Origin: JACCSI01 sp963815285 | Lineage (GTDB): Bacteria; Acidobacteriota; Vicinamibacteria; Vicinamibacterales; UBA2999 | NCBI GenBank assembly: GCA_963815285.1 | Contig: CAWFGB010000008.1 | Span: 248,001-312,000 of the forward strand | DNA: 64,000 nt | Direction: 5' to 3' | In this document: piece after piece, positions 8,819 to 17,589 of the stretch | Layout: each line of letters begins with the position of its first letter | Position numbering within the stretch: the first letter of the stretch is position 1 | Notes under the pieces: generated by a model | The model's input: only the letters and a program-made list of their open reading frames with translations | What the model was told of the DNA's origin: nothing | Database searches by the model: none | Program-made: the position numbers and the translations under genes

Positions 8819-10777
8819 TCACCGGCGCACCGCAGCCGGCAGGGCAAATGCCACGACATAGTCGCCAAGAGGCGCGCCACCTTCAATTCCATGACCACCG
8901 GCGGAAACGACGACGAATTGGCGACCGTCGCGGCCGCGATAGGTCATGGGAGTCGCGCGCGCGCTGGTTGGCAAGTTCCCCTTCCATAGCTGCTTGCCGG
9001 TGGCCACGTCGAAGGCGTAGATCGCCGAGTCGAGGGTGCCCGCGGTGAACACCAGACCACCGGCGGTCACGATCGGCCCCCCCAGCACGATGGAACCCCA
9101 CTTGGCCGCATCCGGAAACGGTGCGGCTGCGGGGAACAGTCCAACGGGCACTCGCCACGCAACTTCACCCGTCGACGGCCGTACAGCGACCAGCGTGCCC
9201 CAAGGGGGTGGGGTGCAAGGCAGGTTCGTCGTCGGACCGAGCAAGAAGCGGCGCACCACGCCGTAGGCCGTCTCGCGCTGAGCGTGGAACTCGAACTCGC
9301 CGCTCAGCCGGCCGGCCGACCGCTCCGATTGTTCGCGATCACGTGGCACGAGCCGAACCTCTGCGGCGAGGTTGTTCACGTTCATGACGAGCAGATCGTT
9401 GGCACGATCGTGGGCCATGCCGCCCCATGCAACCCCGCCCACGTTTCCCGGAATCACAAGCGAGCCTTGGACTGAAGGTGGCGTGAAGTGTCCATCGGAG
9501 CGGAGCGCGCCGATCGTGCTGCGGCACCACGCTCGATCCGCGTCTGTCGCTCCCCAGGCAGCGTCAGCGGCAAGCGCCGTCGGTGCCAGTGACGCCGGCG
9601 CGGTGGGAAACGGCTGCGTCCGAGACGATGTCTCACCAGGGACATCGCTCTGAGGCACGGGCCGCTCCTCGATTGGAATCAGCGGTTGCCCAGTCTGACG
9701 GTTGAGGATGAACAGATGGCCCGCTTTGGAAGCGACGGCGATCGCCGGGACGGTCCGCCCGTCCTTGCGCCATTCGAAGAGGATTGGCGGCGCTGCGAGG
9801 TCGTAATCCCAGAGATCATGGTGAACGGTCTGAAAGTGCCAGACGCGTGCGCCAGTATCAGCCCGTAGCGCCACCACCGAATCGGAGAACAGGTTGTTGC
9901 CCGCACGCTCGCCGCCGTAGTAGTCGTGACTCGGGCTGCTGGTCGGAACAAAGACGAGATTCCGCGAGACGTCGGCGACCATCACCGACCAGACGTTGGC
10001 GCCGCCTACGCCGCGGGCATCGCCAGCCGGCCAGGTATCTGCGCCAATCGTGCCGGCATCCTGCGGAACTGGATCCCAACTCCACAGCAACTTCCCGGTC
10101 ACCGCATTGAACGCGCGCACTTCGCCGCTCGGATGAACCTTGTTGGTCCCGTCGGCCACGGCGGAACCAACGACGACAGCGTCACCGATCACGGCGGGTG
10201 GGGACGTCACGGCGTAATCAGCAAAACCGGTCGGGATGATCCGCAGTCCCTTTCTGAGATCAACGGCGCCGCCTTCGCCAAAGCTCGAAATCGGTCTCCC
10301 CGTCGTGGCGTCGAGCGCGAATAAGCGTGCATCGATCGTCGCCACGAAAATGCGCCGGTCAGCACCTCGCCGCCAGGCCGAGACGCCGCGGCTCGCGTAA
10401 TCGCCCCAGCCTTTTTCGCGTGGGACTTGCGCATCGAAGGCCCACCGCATCGAGCCGGTAACCGGATCCAACGCAATCACGCGGCCAAGCGGCGTACTCA
10501 GAAACAGCGTGCCGTCAATGAGGAGCGGTGTCGCTTCGTGCGCCGTCGGCCGACCCATCTTGGGGGTGTAGGCATCACCCGTGCGAAATGTCCAGGCGAC
10601 TTCGAGCGAGGCCACGTTGTCGCGACGAATGTCGTTCAACGGCGAGAATCGCTCGCCTCCAGCGTCGCGACCGTATGCCGTCCAGTCACCGTCCTGTGCC
10701 GACGCGAGCAGGCTCGCTGCGAATACGCAAGACCCGGCAATGGCTGCCGTTCGCCGAATTGACCGTGCCACGACCAT
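8819..10777 (-). CDS. Periplasmic PQQ-dependent dehydrogenase (glucose dehydrogenase-like quinoprotein)
   Basis: The 652-residue protein has a signal peptide (IAGSCVFAASLLASAQ) and then an eight-bladed quinoprotein propeller. Recognisable segments are the first-blade opening DWTAYGRDAGGERFSPL, VAWTFRTGD, ALDATTGRPISSFGEGG, WHFQTVHHDLWDYDLAAPP (a signature of PQQ alcohol and glucose dehydrogenases) and GGPIVTAGGLVFTAGT in the last blade. It lacks the N-terminal five-helix membrane anchor of enterobacterial Gcd, so it is predicted to be soluble or peripheral and to pass electrons to a separate acceptor. Substrate specificity (sugar or alcohol) cannot be read. The gene stands alone between decayed remnants. 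Confidence 0.87.
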   Translation of the reverse strand: MVVARSIRRTAAIAGSCVFAASLLASAQDGDWTAYGRDAGGERFSPLNDIRRDNVASLEVAWTFRTGDAYTPKMGRPTAHEATPLLIDGTLFLSTPLGRVIALDPVTGSMRWAFDAQVPREKGWGDYASRGVSAWRRGADRRIFVATIDARLFALDATTGRPISSFGEGGAVDLRKGLRIIPTGFADYAVTSPPAVIGDAVVVGSAVADGTNKVHPSGEVRAFNAVTGKLLWSWDPVPQDAGTIGADTWPAGDARGVGGANVWSVMVADVSRNLVFVPTSSPSHDYYGGERAGNNLFSDSVVALRADTGARVWHFQTVHHDLWDYDLAAPPILFEWRKDGRTVPAIAVASKAGHLFILNRQTGQPLIPIEERPVPQSDVPGETSSRTQPFPTAPASLAPTALAADAAWGATDADRAWCRSTIGALRSDGHFTPPSVQGSLVIPGNVGGVAWGGMAHDRANDLLVMNVNNLAAEVRLVPRDREQSERSAGRLSGEFEFHAQRETAYGVVRRFLLGPTTNLPCTPPPWGTLVAVRPSTGEVAWRVPVGLFPAAAPFPDAAKWGSIVLGGPIVTAGGLVFTAGTLDSAIYAFDVATGKQLWKGNLPTSARATPMTYRGRDGRQFVVVSAGGHGIEGGAPLGDYVVAFALPAAVRR

Positions 10778-10862
10778 ACGGAAGTGGGATTGTACAGTCG
10801 ACCAAAACCCCCAAAGCCGAGGTTAGCCGATGCGCCACCCGAAACAGCTATTACAACGCAGA

Positions 10863-11209
10863 CTATTTCACGTAAAAAGTGAGATCCCTTGCGCGAAAGG
10901 CATTGGTCGGCATCTTTTCAGTCGTGATGAAGCCTGGCGCGGCGGCGATCAAAATCGGGGATGCGGTTGACGATGGTCGCACACGTCAACTCGACGGTTG
11001 CCGGACGGTTGAATGATGACCTCGGTGGTCGGCTCTCCCTGAATCGTCCAGACATTCTGATCGAACTCACCCGCGGCATAGACCTTTCCGATGCACTCGG
11101 CTTCGATGGCAATCCCTTCCTCCGTGATGGTCGTGACCGCTGCGGACATTCCCGTCGAGTGTCCAGCGGGGATGGTCATCTGAAGCGTTTCGGAACGCAG
11201 TTCCTTGTC
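10863..11209 (-). pseudogene. Pseudogene: C-terminus of a dihydrodipicolinate-reductase/DAP-dehydrogenase-like protein
   Basis: Three minus-strand frames must be joined to recover one protein. Frame one gives RSETLQMTIPAGHSTGM, IEAECIGKVYAAG and WTIQGEPTTEVIIQ. After a frame change comes RPATVELTCATIVNRIPD. After a second change comes LIAAAPGFITTEKMPTNAF, ending at TAG 10863-10865. The order of a G(E)P strand, an AT-VNRIPD helix and an APGF-TT-E-MP end matches the C-terminal domain of 2,4-diaminopentanoate dehydrogenase/dihydrodipicolinate-reductase-like proteins. The NAD-binding half is missing, and an in-frame stop lies just upstream of 11209. The stretch 11210-11378 shows no further gene. 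Confidence 0.6.
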
Positions 11210-11378
11210 GTGAGTCTAAGGAACGCACGTCTGGGTCTGTGCCTGTGAGGTTTGTTACAGCCTCTTTTAGCGCCAGCCCAGAATTAAGACCCAGCTCAGC
11301 CATTTCGGGATAGCATGCCCGCATCGGCGATCGCGTCGTCTTGATCGATGGCGCTCGACTTGCCGGTGGAGTGATGTT

Positions 11379-11759
11379 ATGCACGTCACCTGCTCCCCTC
11401 CCTTCCGCCTCGTGGCCCTCCTCACGGCGTCCGCACTGGTTGGCAGTGGTTGCACAAGCATGCATCAGGTGCCCGTGGTCGCTCCGGGACCATCGCTGAC
11501 AACGCCGATGGTCAAGCCCGGCGATGACGTTCGCGTCACGATGCGCGACGGCCGAACGGCTCGATTCACCGTCGGGCAGGTGGACGTCTCGGCGATTACC
11601 GCTCGCGGTGGCGAGAGGTACGCGACGGACGAGATCGCGACCGTCGAACGGCGAACTTTCAGTGCGGCAAAGACCACGGTCTTGGTCGCCGGCGTGTTGG
11701 GTGGGGCTCTTTGGTTTGCGTACATGTACGCATCCGTCGTCCTTTTGACGGGGGGTTAA
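11379..11759 (+). CDS. Small predicted lipoprotein
   Basis: The 126-residue protein has a lipoprotein signal peptide with lipobox LVGSGC near residue 24. The mature part has a basic beta-rich middle segment (KPGDDVRVTMRDGRTARFTV, DVSAITARGGERYATDEIATVERR), reminiscent of the short barrel domains that convert a binding surface, and a C-terminal hydrophobic helix (TVLVAGVLGGALWFAYMY). This is a common small-lipoprotein layout, but I do not recognise a named family. It stands alone, with remnants on both sides. Confidence 0.72.
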   Translation: MHVTCSPPFRLVALLTASALVGSGCTSMHQVPVVAPGPSLTTPMVKPGDDVRVTMRDGRTARFTVGQVDVSAITARGGERYATDEIATVERRTFSAAKTTVLVAGVLGGALWFAYMYASVVLLTGG

Positions 11760-11841
11760 CCGAGCAAGGGCGATATCGGTTTGGGGAAACAACCGTTCAG
11801 ACCGTTCGCCACGTCAAGCACCTCGGCTGGGCCAGTGCACC

Positions 11842-11960
11842 TCAGACCGGGCGCGGCTTGGCGCCGAAGGGCGACACCACCGAAGCGCCCGTCCTCTCGT
11901 AGCTCCAACCGAAGGACAGCCCGGCCATGAAGTATGTGAACGCCGCTACGCCTCCATCGC
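11842..11960 (-). pseudogene. Possible remnant of a secreted or outer-membrane protein C-terminus
   Basis: One minus-strand frame ending at TGA 11842-11844 reads AAFTYFMAGLSFGWSYERTG and then ASVVSPFGAKPRPV. This alternating aromatic pattern resembles the closing strand of a barrel or secreted protein. The upstream part is cysteine- and arginine-rich and looks non-coding, and no start exists. The remainder of 11760-12067 shows nothing recognisable. The call is weak and rests on composition only. Confidence 0.25.
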
Positions 11961-12067
11961 AGCAACCTGCATCGCCGCGCCGTTCGCCTGGGACTCAAGG
12001 GCCCGGGCGACACCCTGCCTGAGAAGAGCCGACGCTCCGCGAGCTAGCGGAGAACAACGATTGCCGC

Positions 12068-12535
12068 TTACTGGATGCGCTCGTAGGTCGCGAATGTCAC
12101 GTTCGTGGTCTTTCCCTTGCCATCGTCTCGCATGTACATCACCCCGATCGTGTTGCCGTCGGGCGAGAGCACATTGGTCAGGATCTGTGTCACCTGACCG
12201 TTGCGCTTGTTCACGATCTCGTTGACGCGTGCGTTGATCGTGGTGACGGCCGAGGTCGAGTTCTCCTGACCGGTGACCGGCATGTCCTTGCCATCGAACT
12301 CGGTGACGTACCACCAGCTGTTCTTCTCGCCTTTTGCGTTGACCGACTCCACCGTCACCTTCATGCCCTTCTGCCCGAACGGCTCGTAGGTCATGATGTT
12401 GCTGCTCGGCGGCGGAGCTTCAGACTTGAGCTTCCACTTTCCGAAGCGCGGATTCTGGTTCTGGGCTGACAGGCTGCCAAACGCGACGATCACCCCCACC
12501 GTGACCACTGCAGCCACTGCTGCTCTTTTCTGCAT
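12068..12535 (-). CDS. Small secreted protein of unknown function
   Basis: The 155-residue product starts at ATG 12535, preceded at a proper distance by the strong Shine-Dalgarno sequence GAGGAGGT (12541-12548). That decides against the in-frame TTG at 12550. A signal peptide (AAVAAVVTVGVIVAFGSLSA) precedes a soluble domain that opens with NPRFGKWKLKSEAPPPSS, contains a MTYEPFGQKGMKVTVE strand pair, and closes with TNVTFATYERIQ. The pattern resembles small lipocalin-like or DUF barrel proteins abundant in Acidobacteriota. No catalytic motif is visible. It is monocistronic. Confidence 0.75.
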   Translation of the reverse strand: MQKRAAVAAVVTVGVIVAFGSLSAQNQNPRFGKWKLKSEAPPPSSNIMTYEPFGQKGMKVTVESVNAKGEKNSWWYVTEFDGKDMPVTGQENSTSAVTTINARVNEIVNKRNGQVTQILTNVLSPDGNTIGVMYMRDDGKGKTTNVTFATYERIQ

Positions 12536-12615
12536 TTCCGACCTCCTCAATAACTTGCTGCCTGCCTTGGCAGGTTTTCGCGGCCTTTCGATGCCTCCAA
12601 AACCGTTAGTGCAGT

Positions 12616-13749
12616 CTACGTGATTGCTCGCTCGTACGCCGCCTCGTAAAGTGGCACGATGCGATCGACGCAGTAGTAGGTTCGAACCATTTCCGCAGCG
12701 GCGCGGCCCATGGCGCGCCGTCGCTCAGGGTCCCTGATCAACTGCAGGGCGCGCGCGGCCATTTCGTCGAGGGCATCCGGCATCGTCGCGTATCCGGTGA
12801 CGTCGTTGCGAACGATTTCCGGCAGACCGCCGACATTCGACGAAATCACCGGCACCTCGCAGGCCATCGCCTCGAGTGCAGCCAACCCGAAGCTCTCTTG
12901 CGCCGAGGGCAGGAGAAAGAGGTCGGACACCGAGAGCCAGCGCAGCGGATCGCGCTCCTCGCCGACAAACACGACGTGCTCGGTCAACCCGTGCTCTTCG
13001 ACCCGGCGCTCGACGGCAGACCGATCGGGTCCGTCGCCGATGAGCAGAAGACGCGCCGACACCTCGCGCCGAATCAGTCGGAACACGTCGATCACGGCGG
13101 CCACCCGCTTGACCGGTCTGAAGTTGGACATGTGCACGACCAGCGCTTCGGTCCCGGCCGGCGCGAGTTGCGCGCGCAGCTTGGGGTCGAAACGCCGCTG
13201 ATACTCGACGCAATCGAGAAAGTTCGGTATCACGTCGATCTCGTGATGGATCCTGAGCGACGAGATCGTGCTCTCCTTCAGACTCTGCGACACGGCCGTG
13301 ACGATGTCGGAGCGTTCGATGGAGAAACCAACGGCCCACGCATAGGACCGGTCGCTGCCGACCAGCGTGATGTCCGTCCCGTGAAGCGTGGTGACGGTCT
13401 TTGGCTGCCTCGGGCGCGCGGCCGAGGCCAGCATCTGCTGGGCGAGGTAGGCTGCGGTCGCATGCGGCACGGCGTAATGGGCGTGCACGATGTCGAGCCG
13501 CTGCTCGTCCGAGATGTGCGCGATCGTGGTGGCGAGGGCGAGGAGGTACTGAGGCTCGCGGAAGAGCGGATACGACGGTACCGTGACGCGGTGAAAATGC
13601 AGCCGCGGCACGCCTCCCTGCCAGCGAAACGGCGGCTCGCTGCTGATAAGGTGCACGTCGTGTCCGCGATCAGCCAGCGCCTTGGCGAGTTCGGTCGCCA
13701 CCACCCCGCTGCCGCCGACCGACGCATAGCAGACCATCCCGACGCGCAT
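12616..13749 (-). CDS. bshA: N-acetyl-alpha-D-glucosaminyl L-malate synthase BshA (bacillithiol biosynthesis)
   Basis: The 377-residue protein is a GT4-family glycosyltransferase with the BshA N-terminus CYASVGGSGVVATELAKAL and HLISSEPPFRW, the acceptor-side HAHYAVPHATAAYLA, and the donor-site region SAQESFGLAALEAMACEVPV with E-x7-E spacing. BshA joins UDP-GlcNAc to L-malate, the first step of bacillithiol synthesis in the cytoplasm. It lies 24 bases downstream of bshB1, which catalyses the next step, so the pairing strongly supports the call. A cysteine-adding BshC is not in the window. Confidence 0.92.
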   Translation of the reverse strand: MRVGMVCYASVGGSGVVATELAKALADRGHDVHLISSEPPFRWQGGVPRLHFHRVTVPSYPLFREPQYLLALATTIAHISDEQRLDIVHAHYAVPHATAAYLAQQMLASAARPRQPKTVTTLHGTDITLVGSDRSYAWAVGFSIERSDIVTAVSQSLKESTISSLRIHHEIDVIPNFLDCVEYQRRFDPKLRAQLAPAGTEALVVHMSNFRPVKRVAAVIDVFRLIRREVSARLLLIGDGPDRSAVERRVEEHGLTEHVVFVGEERDPLRWLSVSDLFLLPSAQESFGLAALEAMACEVPVISSNVGGLPEIVRNDVTGYATMPDALDEMAARALQLIRDPERRRAMGRAAAEMVRTYYCVDRIVPLYEAAYERAIT

Positions 13750-13773
13750 GCTAGTGGCACAGCTGGGCGCGGC

Positions 13774-14469
13774 TCATTTCAGCAGCCCACTGCGTACGAT
13801 CGGCTCGCGGACAACGAGGCCCTCCGCGAAGGCCACGCCAGCCAGTGCGCCGAACTGAGAGTCGCGGCTTTCGATCAGCTGTCGAAACGTCGGCGCATTG
13901 AGCCGGGTCGCGACACCGGTGTTCTGACCGGCGTCGAACTGGCTGCGATAGCAGGCCAGCGCCTTACGCTTGGTCTCGTAGTGTGCCGAGACGTCCACGA
14001 CGAATGACGGGGTCACGCTGTCGTTGATGAAGTAATAGCAGACCCACTCCGGGCGCCACGCCTCCGCGTCCGTTTCGTAGCGTCGCAGCCCGCTCTTGAA
14101 GATCGCCGTCTGCAGCACGGCGCTCGCGGCGACATGATCCGGATGGCGGTCAGCGCCAAACGGTATGGCGATAGCGCGCGGCCGTTCGCGCCGAATCAAG
14201 TCAACTGCCGACCGTATGTGCGACGCCGTCGGCTCGATGCCGCCATCCGGCCAGCCCAGATTCTCCCGCCACACAGCTCCGAGTACCCGGCCGGCGGCCT
14301 CGGCCTCGACGAGCCGTTGCTCAGGGGTCCCATTGCTCGAGAGCTCCGCGCGCGTCAGATCGCACAAGCCGACGCGCAGACCTTCTGTCGCATGCCTGGC
14401 CACCGTGCCGCCAAGTCCAATCTCGATGTCGTCTGCGTGCGGGCCGAACACAAGGACGTCAACCGTCAT
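13774..14469 (-). CDS. bshB1: Bacillithiol biosynthesis deacetylase BshB1 (LmbE-like)
   Basis: The 231-residue LmbE/PIG-L family metal-dependent deacetylase has the zinc motif PHADD at residues 10-14 and the second histidine motif HPDH in GADRHPDHVAAS. The segment LTRAELSSNGTPEQRLVEA is characteristic of the BshB1 subfamily. It removes acetate from GlcNAc-malate to give GlcN-malate. The start ATG overlaps the upstream VOC-protein stop by ATGA, and bshA follows, so it is part of the right-to-left operon running from 17545 to 12616. Confidence 0.92.
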   Translation of the reverse strand: MTVDVLVFGPHADDIEIGLGGTVARHATEGLRVGLCDLTRAELSSNGTPEQRLVEAEAAGRVLGAVWRENLGWPDGGIEPTASHIRSAVDLIRRERPRAIAIPFGADRHPDHVAASAVLQTAIFKSGLRRYETDAEAWRPEWVCYYFINDSVTPSFVVDVSAHYETKRKALACYRSQFDAGQNTGVATRLNAPTFRQLIESRDSQFGALAGVAFAEGLVVREPIVRSGLLK

Positions 14470-14984
14470 GGTGACTGGTAATACTGCTTATACATGCCCC
14501 GCCGAAACAACCAGCCGCCGAGCGGGCCGAGCCAGTCGAGGACGTAATACATGTAGCCAAGGTCCATCAGCTCAATGAGATTCCCGTCGAGGTCCCTGAC
14601 AAAGAAGAACGAATGGCCGCGCGGCGATCGTTCCGGCCTGCTCACGCACTCGACGCCTTTGCTCTGCAGAAACTCGTACCACTTCTGGAGGTTACGCACG
14701 TTGAACGAGAAATGGGTCTGGCCCACGCGATTCCATGGGATGTCGATCGGCGGGTGCTGCGGTTCGAAGTGAAAGATCTCCAGCACCGCGCCGCCCGGCA
14801 CCCGAATCCACCCGATCTTGCAGCGTGGCGTCTCACCCTCCACGTTGAAGAACGCCCGCACGCGCTCGGGCGGCGTGTCCGCCACCCCCACGAGCGGGCA
14901 CCCGAAGATATCCCAGTAGAACTTGACGAAGCGGTTGAAGTCCGACACCGTGATGCCGACGTGACTGAATGATCTGACTGCCAT
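14466..14984 (-). CDS. VOC (glyoxalase/bleomycin-resistance) superfamily protein
   Basis: The 172-residue single-chain protein has the paired beta-alpha-beta-beta-beta pattern of the vicinal oxygen chelate fold. It opens with FSHVGITVSDFNRFVKFYWD, has a second half starting QTHFSFNVRNLQKWYEFLQ, and carries the metal-ligand glutamate in RDLDGNLIELMD. Candidate ligands are His8, His in QTHF, and Glu in LIELMD. A hydrophobic C-terminus (YVLDWLGPLGGWLF) extends beyond the core. Its start directly abuts the GMC oxidoreductase stop (TAAATG), and its end overlaps bshB1. The operon suggests action on a sugar-derived or alcohol-derived intermediate, but the reaction is unknown. Confidence 0.82.
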   Translation of the reverse strand: MAVRSFSHVGITVSDFNRFVKFYWDIFGCPLVGVADTPPERVRAFFNVEGETPRCKIGWIRVPGGAVLEIFHFEPQHPPIDIPWNRVGQTHFSFNVRNLQKWYEFLQSKGVECVSRPERSPRGHSFFFVRDLDGNLIELMDLGYMYYVLDWLGPLGGWLFRRGMYKQYYQSP

Positions 14985-16568
14985 TTACCGTTGTCCCGCG
15001 ACCTGCGGCCTCGCGTCCGCCACGTGAGGCCTGGCGGCCGGCGCCCGTCGAATGTGATCTGCCACTTTCAACGCTTGCGCCACGATCGTCAACCCCGGAT
15101 TGACCGCTGCAGACGATGGGAAGAAGGAGGCGTCCACGACGTACAGGTTCTCGACGTCGTGAGTCCGGCAGTTGGTGTCGAGCACCGAGGTCCGGGGATC
15201 GTGGCCGAACACCAGCGTGCCACACTGATGAGTCGTGTTCTGCGTCCGATGCGAATGCGCCATCACTTTCATGAAGCCAAGCCGATGCAGAATTCGTCGC
15301 GTGGTGGTCACGAGCTCTTCGTGCGGGCGCAGGTTGTTGGGACGATAGTGCACGCGCACGCGACCGCTCGAATCCACCGTGACGCGATTGTCATCGCGCG
15401 GTAGATCCTCGGACATCACCAGCCAGTCCACGCCGCGAGAAACCCAGTAGTCGTAGGCCCGGAGCGGAACGGAATCGAGCGTGATCCCGAGAACGCTCAT
15501 CGTGTCGCCGACGACCTTTGCCATGATGGCGTGCGTGCGCCCCTGCGACTGAATCTGCCCGAGCGGATAGGGGCACTTCGGCCCCCTCAGGTAAAAATCG
15601 TTGATCGCCACCGTCTTCTGAAACACCGTCTCGTTCTTCTTCAGCGGATTGAATCCCTGCATCATCGTGGCTAGGTGGGCCATGTACCGTTTGCCAACCA
15701 GACCTGACGAATTGGCAAGCCCCTCTCCACGCGTGCTATTGCCCGAGCGCAACAGCAACACCGCAGAGTTCACTGCGCCGCACGAGACAATGAACGTCCC
15801 CGCACGCAGCCGAGTCACGGTACCGTCGCGCTCGACTTCAACGGCTTCGACGCGCCTGCCCGTACCGTCGGTGATCAACCGCAAGGCCGTGGTGTTGGTC
15901 CACAGCTCCACCGAGGGATTGAGCACCGCGGGCTTGATCCCACAGATCTCGGCGTCGCTCTTTGCATGAATGCGACAGGGGAAGGAATTGCAGGTGTTGC
16001 ACAGCTGACAGCCGCCTTCCTGCCCAGGGTTGATGAGACCTAGCGGCAGGGCCGAGGGGTGCAGGTTCATCCGCCGCAAGCTGTCGACCAAGGCCTGCAT
16101 CCCGGGCGAATGCGGGATGGGCTCGTACGGAAAGGGGCCGCGTTCCGGCTCGGTCGGATCGTCTCCGGCCGCGCCGTGCACGTGATACATCCGCTCAGCA
16201 CGGTCGTAGTAGGGCGCGAGCGTGTCGTAGTCGATGGGCCATGCCGGCGAGACGCCGTCGGCGTGCGCAACGGCCTGGAAATCCTCGCGGCGGAGCCGAT
16301 AGAGCACGCTCCCCCAGAACTTCGTGTTGCCGCCGACGCCGTAGTGTGTGTAGGGCCGGAATTCCTTGCCGTCGGCATCAATCCAGCGTTCCTTGGCGCG
16401 GTAGCGCAAGTGCTTCCAGACTGCCTCCGGACTCCAGTTCTCCTGCTCCTGCGGGACGCGGTCGCCGCGCTCGAGCACCAGGATGCGGGCGCCGCCGTCT
16501 GCCAGCGCGCGCGCCATGGTTCCCCCACCGGCGCCGCTCCCGATGATGATGATGTCGTAGTGGGTCAC
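14985..16568 (-). CDS. GMC-family FAD-dependent oxidoreductase
   Basis: The 527-residue flavoprotein starts with the FAD-binding Rossmann motif IIIGSGAGGGTMARALADGG. It has the GMC signature region YTHYGVGGNTKFWGSVLYRL, a cysteine-rich segment (CQLCNTCNSFPC) that might bind a cluster or metal, and the typical C-terminal DTNCRTHDVENLYVVDASFF followed by NPGLTIVAQAL. GMC enzymes oxidise alcohols or sugars. It has no signal peptide. It sits between a Gfo/Idh/MocA dehydrogenase (4-base overlap) and a VOC protein, so the three may act in sequence on one polyol or sugar. The substrate is unknown. Confidence 0.88.
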   Translation of the reverse strand: MTHYDIIIIGSGAGGGTMARALADGGARILVLERGDRVPQEQENWSPEAVWKHLRYRAKERWIDADGKEFRPYTHYGVGGNTKFWGSVLYRLRREDFQAVAHADGVSPAWPIDYDTLAPYYDRAERMYHVHGAAGDDPTEPERGPFPYEPIPHSPGMQALVDSLRRMNLHPSALPLGLINPGQEGGCQLCNTCNSFPCRIHAKSDAEICGIKPAVLNPSVELWTNTTALRLITDGTGRRVEAVEVERDGTVTRLRAGTFIVSCGAVNSAVLLLRSGNSTRGEGLANSSGLVGKRYMAHLATMMQGFNPLKKNETVFQKTVAINDFYLRGPKCPYPLGQIQSQGRTHAIMAKVVGDTMSVLGITLDSVPLRAYDYWVSRGVDWLVMSEDLPRDDNRVTVDSSGRVRVHYRPNNLRPHEELVTTTRRILHRLGFMKVMAHSHRTQNTTHQCGTLVFGHDPRTSVLDTNCRTHDVENLYVVDASFFPSSAAVNPGLTIVAQALKVADHIRRAPAARPHVADARPQVAGQR

Positions 16569-17545
16569 AGGCCGGCGCTCGCGTACACCTGATCCATCAG
16601 CTGCTGATCTTCCATCGCTCGCTCGAGGCTCATCTGAGGGGTGACGCCCTCGCGAATGGCGCGCGCGAAATCGCGATACATCGCCTGGTAGCCACGGATG
16701 TCACGGAGCCCCGGAAAAATCAGCCGTGGCCATCCCTTTCCCCGGACCAGCACCACGGCACCATTCGATTCGAAGCTGATGACGCCGTTACGACCGAAGA
16801 GCTTCGACACGCGAAGGCCGCGCAAGAGCGAGGGAATCTCCCGGGAATAGTACAAGGAGCCGACCGCGCCGTTGTCGTAGCGAAAGGCAACCATCATGCT
16901 CTTCACGCGACGGTCCGGCCCCTGGCGCGAGGGCATCGGCCGGTAGCCATGGATCGATGTGATTTTCGGCCCCAGGCTTCCCGCGATGTGCAGCCAGTGA
17001 ATCCCTTCCTCGAAGAACGCGTCGCCACCCGCCATGGTCTCATCGTTGCGCCAATCGTCGGCGGTCTTCAGCCGATGCGCAATGGTGGTGAACAGGCCGA
17101 ACACCATCTCGCCGACGGCGCCGTCGGAGACGAGAGTTCTCAGCGTCACCGCCAGCGGCTTATAGTGATCGTTTTCGCCGACGAGCACCACCCGCTGCGC
17201 GCGGTCGCGGGCCGTGGCCACCTGGTGGTAATCCGCCATGGTCAAATACGCCGGCTTCTCGACCAGCACGTGCTTGCCGGCAGCCAGCGCCTGCAACGTC
17301 AGATCCAGGTGAAAGCGCGGCGGCACGGCAATCACCACGGCATCCACCTGCGGATCCGCGATGGCCGCAGCGTAATCCGGGTAGCTGCCGACACCGCCAA
17401 ACCGACGGCAAAACTCGTCGGAGCGCTGTTGATCACGGCTGGCGTAGCCACAGGAAACCACGCTCCGGAGCGCGCGCAAATTGCGGCTGTGGACCCGTGT
17501 GATGAAGCCGCAGCCCAGAAAGGCGATGCGCAGCGGGTCGGGCAC
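16565..17545 (-). CDS. Gfo/Idh/MocA-family NAD(P)-dependent oxidoreductase
   Basis: The 326-residue protein has an N-terminal dinucleotide-binding fold (IAFLGCGFITRVHSRNL), the family EKP motif in GKHVLVEKPAYLTM, and the C-terminal alpha/beta domain with EEGIHWLHIAGSLG and a conserved His in that helix. The start is GTG at 17545, since no in-frame ATG fits. It is the first gene of the operon Gfo-GMC-VOC-bshB1-bshA and overlaps the GMC gene by four bases. The promoter should lie in 17546-17589, shared with the divergent DUF1206 gene. Confidence 0.88.
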   Translation of the reverse strand: MPDPLRIAFLGCGFITRVHSRNLRALRSVVSCGYASRDQQRSDEFCRRFGGVGSYPDYAAAIADPQVDAVVIAVPPRFHLDLTLQALAAGKHVLVEKPAYLTMADYHQVATARDRAQRVVLVGENDHYKPLAVTLRTLVSDGAVGEMVFGLFTTIAHRLKTADDWRNDETMAGGDAFFEEGIHWLHIAGSLGPKITSIHGYRPMPSRQGPDRRVKSMMVAFRYDNGAVGSLYYSREIPSLLRGLRVSKLFGRNGVISFESNGAVVLVRGKGWPRLIFPGLRDIRGYQAMYRDFARAIREGVTPQMSLERAMEDQQLMDQVYASAGL

Positions 17546-17589
17546 GATTCATCATAACGTGCCAGCTCGACAACCTCGACCGCGCCGAC

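Noticed and set aside
11067..11792. A 241-codon minus-strand frame over the small lipoprotein
   Set aside because: Its translation looks random, while the plus-strand lipoprotein has a lipobox and coherent strands. Part of it also covers the DAP-dehydrogenase-like remnant in a different frame.
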